This document shows positions 36,438 through 47,627 of a DNA stretch of 64,000 nucleotides, in pieces. This DNA comes from Cunninghamella blakesleeana. Taxonomy: Eukaryota > Mucoromycota > Mucoromycetes > Mucorales > Cunninghamellaceae. The stretch covers positions 7,872,001-7,936,000 of the forward strand of contig JAFCIZ010000001.1 in the NCBI GenBank assembly GCA_017871115.1, written 5' to 3'. The number at the start of each line of letters is the position of its first letter. Within the stretch, counting starts at the first letter, position 1. A program made the position numbers and the translations under genes. The notes below the pieces were generated by a model that was not told the DNA's origin, did not search any database, and saw nothing but the letters and a program-made list of their open reading frames with translations.

Positions 36438-37764
36438 AAATTGAGAAAGAAAAGGGTATTTTTTTTAATATATAAAACTTTTTTTTTTTTTTTATAAAAT
36501 AATTAAAAAGAGAGATAAAATAAAACTAAAACATAGAGTGCATCTTTATAAACGATTCGATGCACACGTAATGTAATAAAAAATAAAAGGGTTTCAAAGG
36601 GTTTCAGGAATTAAAAAAAGTAAATTAAGAGCTATAAAGTGAGCAAATATAAGTATAAGAAAAGGTCCTTTCTTTTTTAAATTAATGTAATAAAAAAAGA
36701 AAGAGGCTTTAATATAATAAGAGAGAGAATTAATAAATTCAACAAGTGAAAAAAAATAATAAAGAAAGGAAAAAGAAAAGAAAAAAAAAGGATTTTGTTT
36801 ATTTCTCACCCACCTCCCCCCCTTTATAAAAAAAATTTTTTTTTTTTTAAATCATCTAAAATGATTTTAAGTCCGACTTGGCTTAAATTTTGAACCAATC
36901 AATATTTGTCACCACTATACACTAATTTTTATTTTTTTAAAGACTTTATTTTTACTATAAACACGAATTTCATTAAAAACAACAATCTTTTATATTATTA
37001 CTTTATATATATCTTATTGCTTAACTATTGTATAAATTACTCATATGATAACATATGGTATCAACAATAGTAAATAATCATAGAAAACATTCACACAAAA
37101 TGATGAATAAATCTCGATTTACTTGACGAATAACATATTATTTAATACATTTACGTAATTTTAAAAATCAGCCTTATCTTATCCAATAGTATCATTTAAA
37201 ACATGAGATATAAAACTTTAATACTTTTTTTCTTTCTACTCTCGAGTTCTTTTTTAGTTTGTTATGTTAACATAGGTTAAAATAATACAAACAAAGAAGA
37301 AAAAAGGAAAAAAAAAAAGTATACTTTATTGTTCTTTTTTAGGTGTTTCTTTAATAAAATTGAAAATAAAAAAAAAACTATGTATCCTTTTTAAAAATAA
37401 AAAAAACGAAAACTATTTCTGAGTTCTATTCTTATTTTTATATGTACCTTTATAAACATATAAATATATAAACATATATCATAGATTACTCATCTATTTA
37501 GCAAATATAGTAACGGAAAAATATACAAAAATATATAAATATGTACCCAGATCCAAAACTGTAACCCAGTGACTGTTGGTACAAAGGGCATATTCATTAC
37601 ACATCCCAAATCCAAAAAATGGTTTTTTTTTTCCAAATCTCGGGAAAGTTGGTTTTTACAAACATATTAATTATTTTTATTTTATATTTTTTTATATTTA
37701 TATATAAAAAAAGTGGATCATCAATAGGCTCCGAAAGAACGGCAACTGAATTTTAGTAATTATT

Positions 37765-37766
<2 letters not shown>

Positions 37767-37810
<44 letters not shown>
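37767..37810. repeat. (AAT)n microsatellite
   Basis: An uninterrupted AAT/ATA trinucleotide run of about 44 bases. It is the longest of several trinucleotide runs in the window. Confidence 0.9.
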
Positions 37811-37812
<2 letters not shown>

Positions 37813-37976
37813 TAAATAAATATGTGCATAAATATCTATGTCTATTTATTTGTAAAGTGTTTGAGAAAACATCTTCATTGATATCATTAATATTTTAAAG
37901 GAATATTTATATGTCACTTCTCCTATTCCATCTTTTTTATCTAATAAAAAACTATTTACATTGAATATTACTTTAA

Positions 37977-38032
37977 ATATATATTATCATCATATATATT
38001 ATCATCATATATATTATCATCATATATATTAT
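37977..38032. repeat. 18-bp minisatellite, about three copies
   Basis: Near-exact tandem copies of an 18-base unit reading ATATATATTATCATC(ATC), just past the stop codon of the next minus-strand gene, so in its 3' flank. Confidence 0.85.
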
Positions 38033-38040
38033 ATCTAAGA

Positions 38041-38666
38041 TCAAGTAAAACAACAACCACATAGCCAAATTAACCATGGATGATGAATATATTGATTTTC
38101 AACTTTTTTATGTTGTAAAGCATCGTCTAAACCTTGATCTGTATATCTTTCTTGCCATAATAAATATAACCCTTCGTTTTCATCCTCTATTCCATAGCTT
38201 TCTTCATCTTCTACGTCTTCTTCTGATACAAGCTCTCTATTATAATCATTCATTTTTTTCATTCTTGGATAATTTATTTGCTGTTGTTGCTGTTTTATAA
38301 TATTTAATCGTGATTCTAATATAACAATATGAATATATATATACATTTTAATATATGCATATTGCCTTATAATATTACTATTCTCTTTATTATTATTACC
38401 CATGGCATGAATAGCCTTCTGTTGATCAAGTTGTTCTTTATCGGTTTGGATGCTCCATTTTGGTATATCTTGAAAACTGCTTTCTAGCCATGTAGAAGCA
38501 TCTTGTTCTTGTTCTATTATCTAGAATAAAAGAGTATTTTCATTTAATATTAAATAAAATACATTCTTGTTTTTATTATTATTATTATTATCAATATTAC
38601 ATTTGCATTGGTATCTTGAAATGGATCAACTTTATTAGTGTTGATCCAACTAGATGTGTTAGACAT
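38041..38666 (-). CDS. Hypothetical acidic protein with hydrophobic Cys-rich tail
   Basis: Three exons (38601-38666, 38400-38520, 38041-38315) give 153 residues. The intron at 38316-38399 has a length divisible by three and reads through openly; I excise it because it encodes an isoleucine/tyrosine-rich A/T stretch and has GT-AG ends (GTAATA..TTAG). The protein has an N-terminal DPF tripeptide (VDPFQDTN), WLESSFQDIPKW, a short Gln run, an acidic segment (EEDVEDEES) and ends in HHPWLIWLCGCCFT. The tail resembles a short membrane anchor with possible palmitoylated cysteines. I do not recognise a family. Confidence 0.6.
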
Positions 38667-40874
38667 ATATATATTTATATATATATATATATATTAATAA
38701 AAAAATTAAAATGAAAAAGGAGAGAAAATAAAGAGAGTGCGCAGGCCAATAAAAAATACTGAATGAAAAAGTCCGCCTACAATCCATAAAAGTTTTATTG
38801 TATGCTTTTTTTTGTATATACAATTTTATTCCATTTATCTAATAAAAACATGTTATAATAAAGTATTTTAAAAAGACATGTCATGATTATAAAAAAGCTA
38901 TATATATTTAAATTCTATCCTTTAAAACTGACCGAGTGACCATGAATGAAAAAAATATCAGAAATAGGCAATTCTTTTCCATATAATGTAACTAGATATT
39001 TACCTGTGAGTAGGTAAAAAAATTAGATCAAGATCACTCGATATAGTATTGAGATAAACCCAAAATAAAAAAAGATTCATAACGTTTGCACATATCCATA
39101 GGATGGCAACTCACAAAAAGTGAAAAAAAAAAAAATTCCTTTATTCATTGATGGCGGTAATCATGTACACTATTTTAAATGATTAAAGCAATTTAGGAAC
39201 TCCACCATCTACTTTTATTATTAAATTAATAAAATAGTACGCACTCGCTTAATAGTAATTAGACTGACAGAATAGAACAAGCTTTATCTTGTATCTTACC
39301 CTATTTGTAGTACTGAAATAATTTTTCTTTATTTCTTCTACTATTAATAATTATTCTTTCTATACATTTACTTTTTATTAAAAGTTTGCTCCCATTTTAT
39401 TTTATTTTTTTCATTTTATTTTTTTTACTTGAGTGTTTTATTTTACTTTTTATTAATAGTAACTGAACTTTTATTTATAAGTACTTAAATATCTATATAT
39501 ATACATATATAGTATAAAGTATAGCAACAACCATAAACTAAAAATATCAAGGATATGTAACAATTTATCTTAAATCATCTCCTAAAGCTTTGATTTATAT
39601 AATATTTCTTATCACAGTAACCATTTATCTTGATCTTGATTTCATTATCATACTTATCTTCTTCTTCCAATGTAAACTCACCATTATTTTTATTATTATT
39701 GTTATTAAGCTGTTTGCTGTTGTTTTACATTATTCAATCATGGTTCCAAATAATATTATTAAAATATTTAGTGCACATCATTCTATAATACTATTGTTCT
39801 TATTACTATCATTATTTTACTTATAGTACAAATAACCATTTGTGAATCAAAGTTGTTTTATGTTTTTTAATTATTATTTTCAAAATATCTACTTTATCCA
39901 TCTATACTTTTAACATATACATTTTTTTTAAAAAAAAAAGAAAAGATAAACTTTTTCTAGTGCTATAATACTCAAGACATTAACATTATTTTTCAACAGG
40001 TTCCAACGCTACTATTGGTATAAAATTGACACTATTTAATTGAAATTTACTAGCCTGTCCTATTTAATAAATTTCTTTAAATATTCCATAATTTCATTAA
40101 TAGCTTTGGATCCTTTCTAAGAACATTTATAACATATAGTTTTTTTTACCAAAAGTTTTTCTCTTTTGTTCTTTTTCAGTGGAATTCATTTAAATAATAA
40201 TGGTAATAAATTTATGCAAAGAGAAGAAAAAATAATAAATTTTTTAACTTAATCAATTTTTTAACTAACTCTAAAAAAAAAGTTGATATTTAAACCCAGG
40301 AAAACAGTACCATTGGATGATCAATTAGATATTTTTCATTAATAAATGTAATTGAAAATAATTACGTATTTAACCATCACTTGTATATATATCATATACA
40401 TATATATATTTATATATATATTAATATGTAATATATATTGCAAAATAATAATAATAATATGTATGTTTTTAGGAATAATAGCTATAATATATACTATGTA
40501 TTATTCTTTTTTTTATTTTTTAATAAAACAACGATTTGTAGGTACATTATTACCTGTTATTTATAAAATAATAAAAGTGCTATTTTTTTCATAATATTAG
40601 TGTAAATAATATTAGTCAATTATAAATGTATTTTAAAAAAAAAAAAATGTGGGGAAATACATATAATCCCAATAGAATAACGACGGTGATTTAATTAAAT
40701 TTTCTTTTATTTTTTTTCATATGATAAAGGGATTCTTCATTTGAAATCATTTAAGCTGACATGTTTAATTTTTTTTTTATAAAGTCAGAAAAAGGTGATC
40801 CATTTTTTCTTTTGTCTCTTTTTCCTTTTCTTTTATTTTTTAAAAAAAATAACTTAATAAACTAATAAATAATA
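38667..40874. other. Long divergent intergenic region
   Basis: 2.2 kb between the acidic hypothetical gene (-) and thiolase (+). A hydrophobic frame at 39590-39826 and another at 40352-40594 are low-complexity Ile/Phe/Tyr-rich translations of A/T-rich DNA and are not supported as genes. The thiolase promoter lies before 40875. Confidence 0.5.
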
Positions 40875-42805
40875 ATGGCCTCTATTCCTACTAAAGTTGG
40901 TGTTAAATCCCCTGAAGATGTTGTGATTGTTTCCGCTCTTCGTACTGCCATTACTCGTGGTCGTAAAGGTGCTTTCAAAGATACTCTTCCTGAAGGTAAA
41001 AAAAAAAAAAACTTGAATATATGTTGTTTTATTTTACTTTTTTAATAATAACAATAATCATATGTATTTATATTTATTATTATTTATTTATATTATAGAA
41101 ATGTTATCCATTGTCTTCAAGGGTGTATTAGAACAAACCAAGTTAGATCCCTCTTTAGTTAATGACATTACCGTTGGTAACGTACTTGGTCAAGGTGGTA
41201 TTGCCACTAACTCTAGGTAATAAATGAAATAAAATAGAAAACACGTCAATAATAATTATAATTATAATAATATACTTATGACTATTTTAATTTTTATTAC
41301 TATGATATGATTAGAATGGCTGCTTTACACGCTGGTTTCCCTGAATCCACTTCAGTCAGTACCTGTAATCGTCAATGTTCTTCTGGTTTACAAGCCATTG
41401 CTCAAATTGCTTCTGCTATTCAAACCGATTTAATTGAAATTGGTATTGGTGCTGGTGTTGAATCCATGACCAAGGGTTACGGTGCCTCTTCTCAAGCTCC
41501 TTCCTCTGGTATTATTGCTGATGCTTGTGAAACTGCTGCTGATTGTCTTATTCCTATGGGGTAATCATAATATATATATACATAAAACGAATGCTGATTA
41601 TTTTTATACAATATATATTCATTCTTTTTTATATTTTCCCCTTTTTATATATATATAAATATATATAGTATTACTTCAGAAAATGTTGCTGCTGAATTCA
41701 AGATCACTCGCCAAAAGCAAGATGAATTCTCCGCTGAATCTCACCGCAAAGCTGTTGAAGCTCAAAAGAATGGATGGTTCAAATCTGAAATTGTTGTTGC
41801 CAAAGCCACTGTTGAAGATAAAGAAGGTAATGAATCCGAAGTTGTTGCCGATAGAGATGATGGTGTTCGTCCTGGTACCACTGCCGAAAAGCTTGGTAAA
41901 TTAAAGCCTGCTTTCGATGACGAAGGTTCTACCACCGCTGGTAATGCTTCTCAAGTTTCTGATGGTGCTGCCGCTGTTTTATTAATGAAGAGAAAGGTAA
42001 TACATATTTATAGACATAAAGAGAAGGAGGATAAAATAATAATAATAATAATAATAATAGTTGAAGGGTGATATTTATTTATTTATTTTGTTATAATTTA
42101 TTTAAAATAAAAATAGACTGCTCAAAAACTTGGATTACCTATTCTTGGTAAATATGTTACTTCTGCTGTTGTAGGTTGTCCTCCTAAGATCATGGGTATC
42201 GGGTAAATATGAAATGAAAAAAAAAAAAAGGAAAGAAAATAAGCATAAATAATTTAACTAAAAAATAATATAAATATATATTTTCCATATATTTATTTAG
42301 TCCTGCTGTCGCTATCCCTGTTGCTGTTGAAAAAGCTGGTCTTTCCATCAAGGATGTTGATATTTTTGAAATCAACGAAGCTTTTGCCTCTCAAGCTGTT
42401 TACTCTATTGAAAAACTTCAAATTCCTTACGAAAAGGTCAACTTGAATGGTGGTGCTATTGCTTTTGGTCATCCTTTAGGTAATTAATCATGATAATATA
42501 ATAATAACAATAACAATGATAACATAGATATATATATCTCACGAAAAAATAAATATTTTTATATACTCATAGGTTGTACTGGTGCTCGTCAAGTTGCTAC
42601 CTTATTCCCTATCTTAAAACGTACTGGTAAGAAGATTGGTGTAACTTCTATGTGTATTGGTACTGGCATGGTAAGTTTTATTATTATCACCTATATATAT
42701 AATTATTATGATGATGATCATGATCAGGATATTAATTTATATGCTTTTATTACTATTATTATTATTATGCAACAGGGTATGGCCGCCGTATTTGAAAATG
42801 AATAA
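40875..42805 (+). CDS. POT1: 3-ketoacyl-CoA thiolase (acetyl-CoA C-acyltransferase), peroxisomal type
   Basis: Eight exons give 401 residues: 40875-40995, 41099-41216, 41315-41560, 41669-41996, 42117-42202, 42301-42479, 42573-42670, 42776-42805. The enzyme does the thiolytic step of fatty-acid beta-oxidation. The nucleophile cysteine is in STCNRQCSSGLQA, and the GHPLGCTGARQ and MCIGTGMGMA motifs supply the catalytic histidine and second cysteine. Overall it resembles the Pot1/ACAA1 group (GRKGAFKDT, ESMTKGYG). That group carries an N-terminal PTS2 signal, but here the protein starts only about 16 residues before PEDVVIVSA and no R/K-L-x5-H/Q-L pattern is visible. The C-terminus FENE is not a PTS1 either. 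Confidence 0.94.
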
Positions 42806-43785
42806 ATTAAAAAATCATGATACCTCCTCTTCTTTTGAGTTAACGTATTGTATTAGATCTATATATTTATTTTAACTTTTTTTGTATATTTTTTTTTGAA
42901 ACTCTCGTTTACTGTTTATTTAAATTAAAATAATATTAATAATAAAAATAATAAAAGTAGCTAAGTCTATTTGGTTATAAATAATTTTTAATTTTTAAAA
43001 TTCAAAACTTTACATATTATAAAAACGAAAAAAAAAGGGTTCATTCATAGAGAAAATAAAATAAATGTATACAAATAATAAGCTATTTAATTTTAATATA
43101 GCATTAACACTACCCAATTTTTATCATTATATTGTGACACATACCTATCCACCTTTTTATGGGCTATTGTAAAGAAATAGAAAAAGAAGTTCATTATATA
43201 TATTTATTTATTCGAAATTTTAATATGCTAATGTGATTTATCTATAAAAATCTTAGAAAAATTATAGCCCTCTTTCAATAAATATTGGTTGGTGCTTTGT
43301 TTTTTTCATATTTTTATTATAAAATAATAGAAGAAAAAATAAATTATATGATTACATACCATGGCATGTTTAATAAACCTATATACTATAGTCTCACTTT
43401 TCCTTAACATTATTCCCTATTTAATAAAATTCTGGTTATAACCATAAAAAAGCGAGCATATAATAGCTATATAAATTAAATGCATTATTATATATACGTA
43501 ATATAGTTTTTTTATAAATAAGTAAAAGATAATGCGAAAAGTAAAAAAATAAAAGAAAAAATTTCGGAGAGCAAAAAAAAATCAAGCAGAGCAATTGAAT
43601 TTTTTTATAAAAACCCAATTTGAGTTTTTTTTTCTTTTTCGTACTCTTTCATTTTTATTTTTATTTTATTTTTAAAATGTATTATATTTTTCACACTGAA
43701 AGTTATTTTTTTTATGGTAAATATTATTTATATTATTTTAGATATGCGTATTTAAATATTGCGGTATAATAATCTAATTTATACT
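42806..43785. other. Intergenic region downstream of thiolase
   Basis: About 1 kb of A/T-rich sequence. No gene or repeat was recognised before the repeat island begins near 43786. Confidence 0.5.
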
Positions 43786-44275
43786 CGTATGTATTTTTTT
43801 TGAATTAATAAATTAGATTTATTTGATCTACTAATTGTCGTTGTACCTTTCCTGGAAGCGCTTTTTTAATTCTTGGTAAGGAGTTTCACTTTTCATGCTA
43901 AAAATATTGTTCTACCTGTGTATAAATACGTCTATATATATTGCTGTGCAATGAAACTAATCTATAAATATTTTTCGTTTGAATTAATAAAAACCGATTT
44001 ATTTATTCGCCCTTTTTTTACTATTAATTATTCCTAGTTGATCTTTTATGATTCCTGAAGTTTATATTTTATGATTTCGCTCTATTAGCTATAGTTATTG
44101 GTGGTTATTTCTTATACTGTTTGTAAGCACCTTTATTATTATTATTGTACTTTTAATGAAACACGCATAGTTTTTAGTATAAGGAATCTAATACATATGT
44201 TTGTTTGAAATAATATAATTAGATTAACAGCCCTATTGTTACTTTTCTTATTTGCTGAAGCTCTTGGTACATACA
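43786..44275. repeat. Three degenerate tandem units of about 180-230 bp
   Basis: A block reading AATCTA, A/T-rich gap, then TTTGAATTAATAA..GAT recurs near 43781-43822, 43960-44002 and 44188-44226. Each is followed by a pyrimidine-rich stretch and a GC-richer patch. The copies are diverged by many substitutions, so they are old. They sit directly upstream of the poly(A)-ended repeat and may be its 5' part. Confidence 0.45.
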
Positions 44276-44329
44276 TAATATGGATATATGCACATATATA
44301 TTCTCTTTTATCCTTTCTTTATTCCTCAA

Positions 44330-45262
44330 TGACAAGTTTCTAGATTTAAAATGGAACTTACTGCATGACCAGGGACCTATACGAGGCTTTGTTGAATTCG
44401 ACGCAGCGGAAACCGTGTAAAAGTATTGGTTGTGGATACTTGGTTTCTCGCACTATCCTAAACGGTGGATGGCATTGCACAGAAAGGTTCAAGCATGTTA
44501 ACTCGAGTTCCGGAGTTCAGTCTTGCAGCCTGTTTGGTTGGGTCCATTTTTATCTAGAGTCATTGATCAGGAATATGATTTATATATTGGTTTGGCCTGG
44601 TGAAGGCTTTTTACTGTTGCATGATGGTAACTATGCTTGAAGGTAACTGAACTCGACCAAGCTGACTTTTCGGGATTTCTTTGTGCATAACCCACAAAGA
44701 TATCTGGGGAGTCGAAGAGGGGTTAAAAGATTATGTGATCAAAATATAATGGCTATTATTATTCGAAATGGTTGGATTTCTATATTCAAAAATCCTGGCT
44801 TTTTTTATTCAAGATGGGGCTCTTATACTTAATGGATTTGGTTCTTTTATTCAAGATGATTGGCTCTTTTATTCTCATGTTTATAATTATTTGCTTTCTT
44901 GATAAGATATTGTATCCGGTATTTGTACCATTACCCTACCAAAAGTTGATCGGCACTTTGTAGTTGGTTTTAACGTGGCGCGATGGGTTATTATGATACT
45001 ATATTCTCTGTCTTGCGGGTAAATTTTTATAACTTTTTTTTTTCACTTCAATTTCCCTACCATAGTTGCTACTTTACGTACATAGTGGTTTAACGAGGCG
45101 CGATGGGAAAGTAAGAAAAGAAGGGGTGTTTTTAGTGGAATTGACCACACTACTGAGCTCTCTTCTCAGTGTCGAACCGAAATTTTTGGTTAGGATTTTC
45201 ACCTCTTTTATCTTTGTGTAGGATTTTAATCCATAAGATAAAAAAAAAAAAAAAAAAAAAAT
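44330..45262 (+). mobile_element. Degenerate retroposon-like element with poly(A) end
   Basis: This block is clearly less AT-rich than its surroundings. Its last 320 bases (44920-45240) align with the minus strand of 8330-8625. It ends in CATAAGAT followed by a run of about 23 A (45240-45262), which suggests insertion by reverse transcription. It can fold into several hairpins: TTTGTG/CACAAA near 44690-44708, GTGG/CCAC near 45136-45150, ACTGAG/CTCAGT near 45152-45171, and AACCGAA/TTTGGTT near 45176-45194. A TTTAACG.GGCGCGATGGG block occurs twice (44968 and 45091). A 91-codon frame at 44365-44640 shows no family features. A SINE or truncated LINE remnant is the best guess. Confidence 0.55.
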
Positions 45263-45617
45263 AGCAATGCAAATTTATAAATAAATGACTTAAAAAGAAT
45301 TGAGAATGGATACAAAGGTTTTAAAATATTAAAGAAGTTAAAAACGTAAAATAAAACTGAGCAGAATAGTTTATGTATTTATTTTAACGTAAAATAGGAT
45401 AAAACGGAAAAAGCACGACAGATATGATACAGAAAAATAGAAAAGAAGAGTATAACAAGATAAATTATTAGCTTTTTATTTATTTATTCAAAACAATTCT
45501 CCACCTTAAAAACTGGTATCCCATTATTTCAATAAAAAAGAAATGTATAAAAAATATGATAGACAGTAAATAGATAAATAAATAAATAAATTGATTCTCT
45601 TTTTTTTCTCATAAGGA
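45263..45617. other. Spacer downstream of bZIP gene
   Basis: 355 bases of A/T-rich sequence with no visible gene. Confidence 0.5.
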
Positions 45618-47396
45618 TTATAATGTACTTGATAATAATTGTCTCTTTCGCTTTCCAAGTAATTGATTATAAGTTTGTATTCCATCCTTTTTCATTGCAT
45701 TATCATTCTTTGCTTCACTATTTATATCCAATATATGCTCCATAGTTGATGCTGATAGTGGTGAAGATTCGTTAGTAGGATTTAAACTATTCATTTAATA
45801 ATAATAATAATAATAATAATAATGGAAAGAAAAAAAAATTTCACCGTTAATAATTTACTTTACTCTTCTTTTCCTTCTTTTCCCTTCCCCTTTTTCATTT
45901 AATTTTTTTTTTTTATTATTTTTTTACCAATTTACTAATGTTGAATTCTTTTTATCATTTTCCGTTAATTTATTTACTCTTAAAGATAACGTCATCAAGA
46001 TGAAAGAGATAAAAATAACCTAAAAGTGATAATAACAATAATAATAGTATAATGTTAATTTCGCTTTACTTTCTTTCTTTATTATTTATTCTTCCTTTAC
46101 ACTTTTCTCTATTTATCATTATTATATATCTGAACTTACAATAAATGCATTAATAAGTTTATAAAGGGGATCTATATGTTGTAAAGAAGAAGAATGATGT
46201 GTTGCTGCTGATAATGATGTAGTACAATGAGTATGTTGCTGTTTAAATTGTTGATGTTCCTTTTCTACTTGCAATAATTTTTTTTCTAAAAGTTCCATTT
46301 TTGATTTTAATAATACATTTTCATCTGTTAATAATTGTCGTTCTTGTTCTAAATTCATTAAATATTCTCTTTTTCTTTTTCTTGATAAAAGAGCTGCAGC
46401 ACGATTTTTAATTAATCTTTCTTGTCGTTTACTTTGTGCATCCATAGGTGTCATTGCTTTTTGTCTTTTCGTATTATTAGCAGTATTAGATGAATCTTGT
46501 TTTATTTCACCTTCTTCTTTTTCTTCCTTTAATACGGTTGCTGTTGTTGTTGGTTGATCTATTTCTTTTTTTATATTTATTTTATTGTCATGGTTGTTAT
46601 AAGTATTATTATTATCTGATGCTGCCGATATAGATAGTAGTGGTGTAAGTTCCAATTCTTCCGTGGAAGATAATGGCTCTGGTTTAATATGAAATATTCT
46701 TGGTGATGATGGTGGTGATGGCGAGGATGATGATGAGGAAGAGGAAGATATTTTTGATGATGAATCTGTTAAAGAAGGAATCGCTGTAGTACCAGTAGTA
46801 GGAATAGGTGATGCGGGTAAAATGGGTTTACATGGTTGAATGGATACAGTATTAGGTGAAAGAAGGGCTGATGATGGACCCATTACACGTCGATTTCCAT
46901 TTTGTCTTTTTCTTTCCCTCTTATTACGTTTAACAGATGGCTCATGATTACCATTTGATACATGATGAGATAGAATTTGCTGTGGCTTTAATGATTCTAA
47001 TAGATGAGGAATTAGTCGTGGTGGAGGTGGAGATTGAATTTCTAATGTACAAGAAGCTGAAGGTGTCACAACGGATTGTCCTTCCGAAGAATGATTCCCA
47101 GAAATAGAAAAAGGTGAAATGCTAGCCATTAAATTCGTATCCATACAAGCTTTAGAAAGTAATACATGATGAGCTTCCATTAAAAAAGGAATAGACCAAG
47201 TAGATGATGATGGTGATGAAGACAGAGGTGAAGTAGGATCATCTAAAGAAATAGTTGAAGTAGATGATAATGATGGTGATGAAGTATATTCAAAAGTACT
47301 TGATGTATCCAGGCAATCTTCATTTAAATAGGATAATAGGAGATCTTCGGATTCATCCATATTATTGCTATTATTCATCACGGTAATATTTGACAT
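45618..47396 (-). CDS. bZIP transcription factor with transmembrane segment (ATF6-like layout)
   Basis: Three exons (46140-47396, 45928-46019, 45618-45786) give 505 residues. Residues 1-310 are Ser/Pro-rich with acidic patches. The basic region (about 322-346) reads KRQERLIKNRAAALLSRKRK and is followed by a leucine zipper to about 385. The first exon would end shortly after INAFI with a read-through stop, but a strong GTAAGT donor sits there. Splicing to the in-phase acceptor at 46020 gives INAFIVIFISFILMTLSL, a clear membrane segment at about 415-432. A roughly 70-residue polar C-terminal tail follows, with sequons NST and NES. Basic-region pattern and topology resemble ATF6/CREB3/bZIP28 factors, which are released from the ER or Golgi by proteolysis. 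Membrane regulation is inferred from layout only. Confidence 0.85.
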
Positions 47397-47627
47397 TTGA
47401 TATTATATTTTATAAAAAAAAAAAAAAAAAAAAAAAATAGGAAAGGAAAAGGGTAGGGTATAAAAAAAGGGAGAAAGGGAAAGAAGGAAAGAGGGAAAAA
47501 TAAAAGAATAAAAAAATAAAAAAATAAAAATGAAGAAAATAGAAAAAAGGAGTGTGTATAAATAATAATAGGGGGGGAGAGTATAAAGGAAAGGGGTTAA
47601 AATGTAAATATTTAATTGGGATTGAAA

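Larger units (their letters stand above)
36438..38040. other. Intergenic region upstream of the GATA factor
   Basis: 1.6 kb with poly(A)/poly(T) tracts, an (AAT)n microsatellite at 37767-37810 and a minisatellite at 37977-38032. No gene was supported. Confidence 0.5.

Noticed and set aside
39590..40594. Hydrophobic frames upstream of the thiolase
   Set aside because: Ile/Phe/Tyr-rich translations of A/T-rich DNA with no membrane-protein family features.
44365..44640. 91-codon frame in the retroposon-like block
   Set aside because: No recognisable domain, no flanking splice-consistent exons, and the aligned repeat family is non-coding in its other copy.
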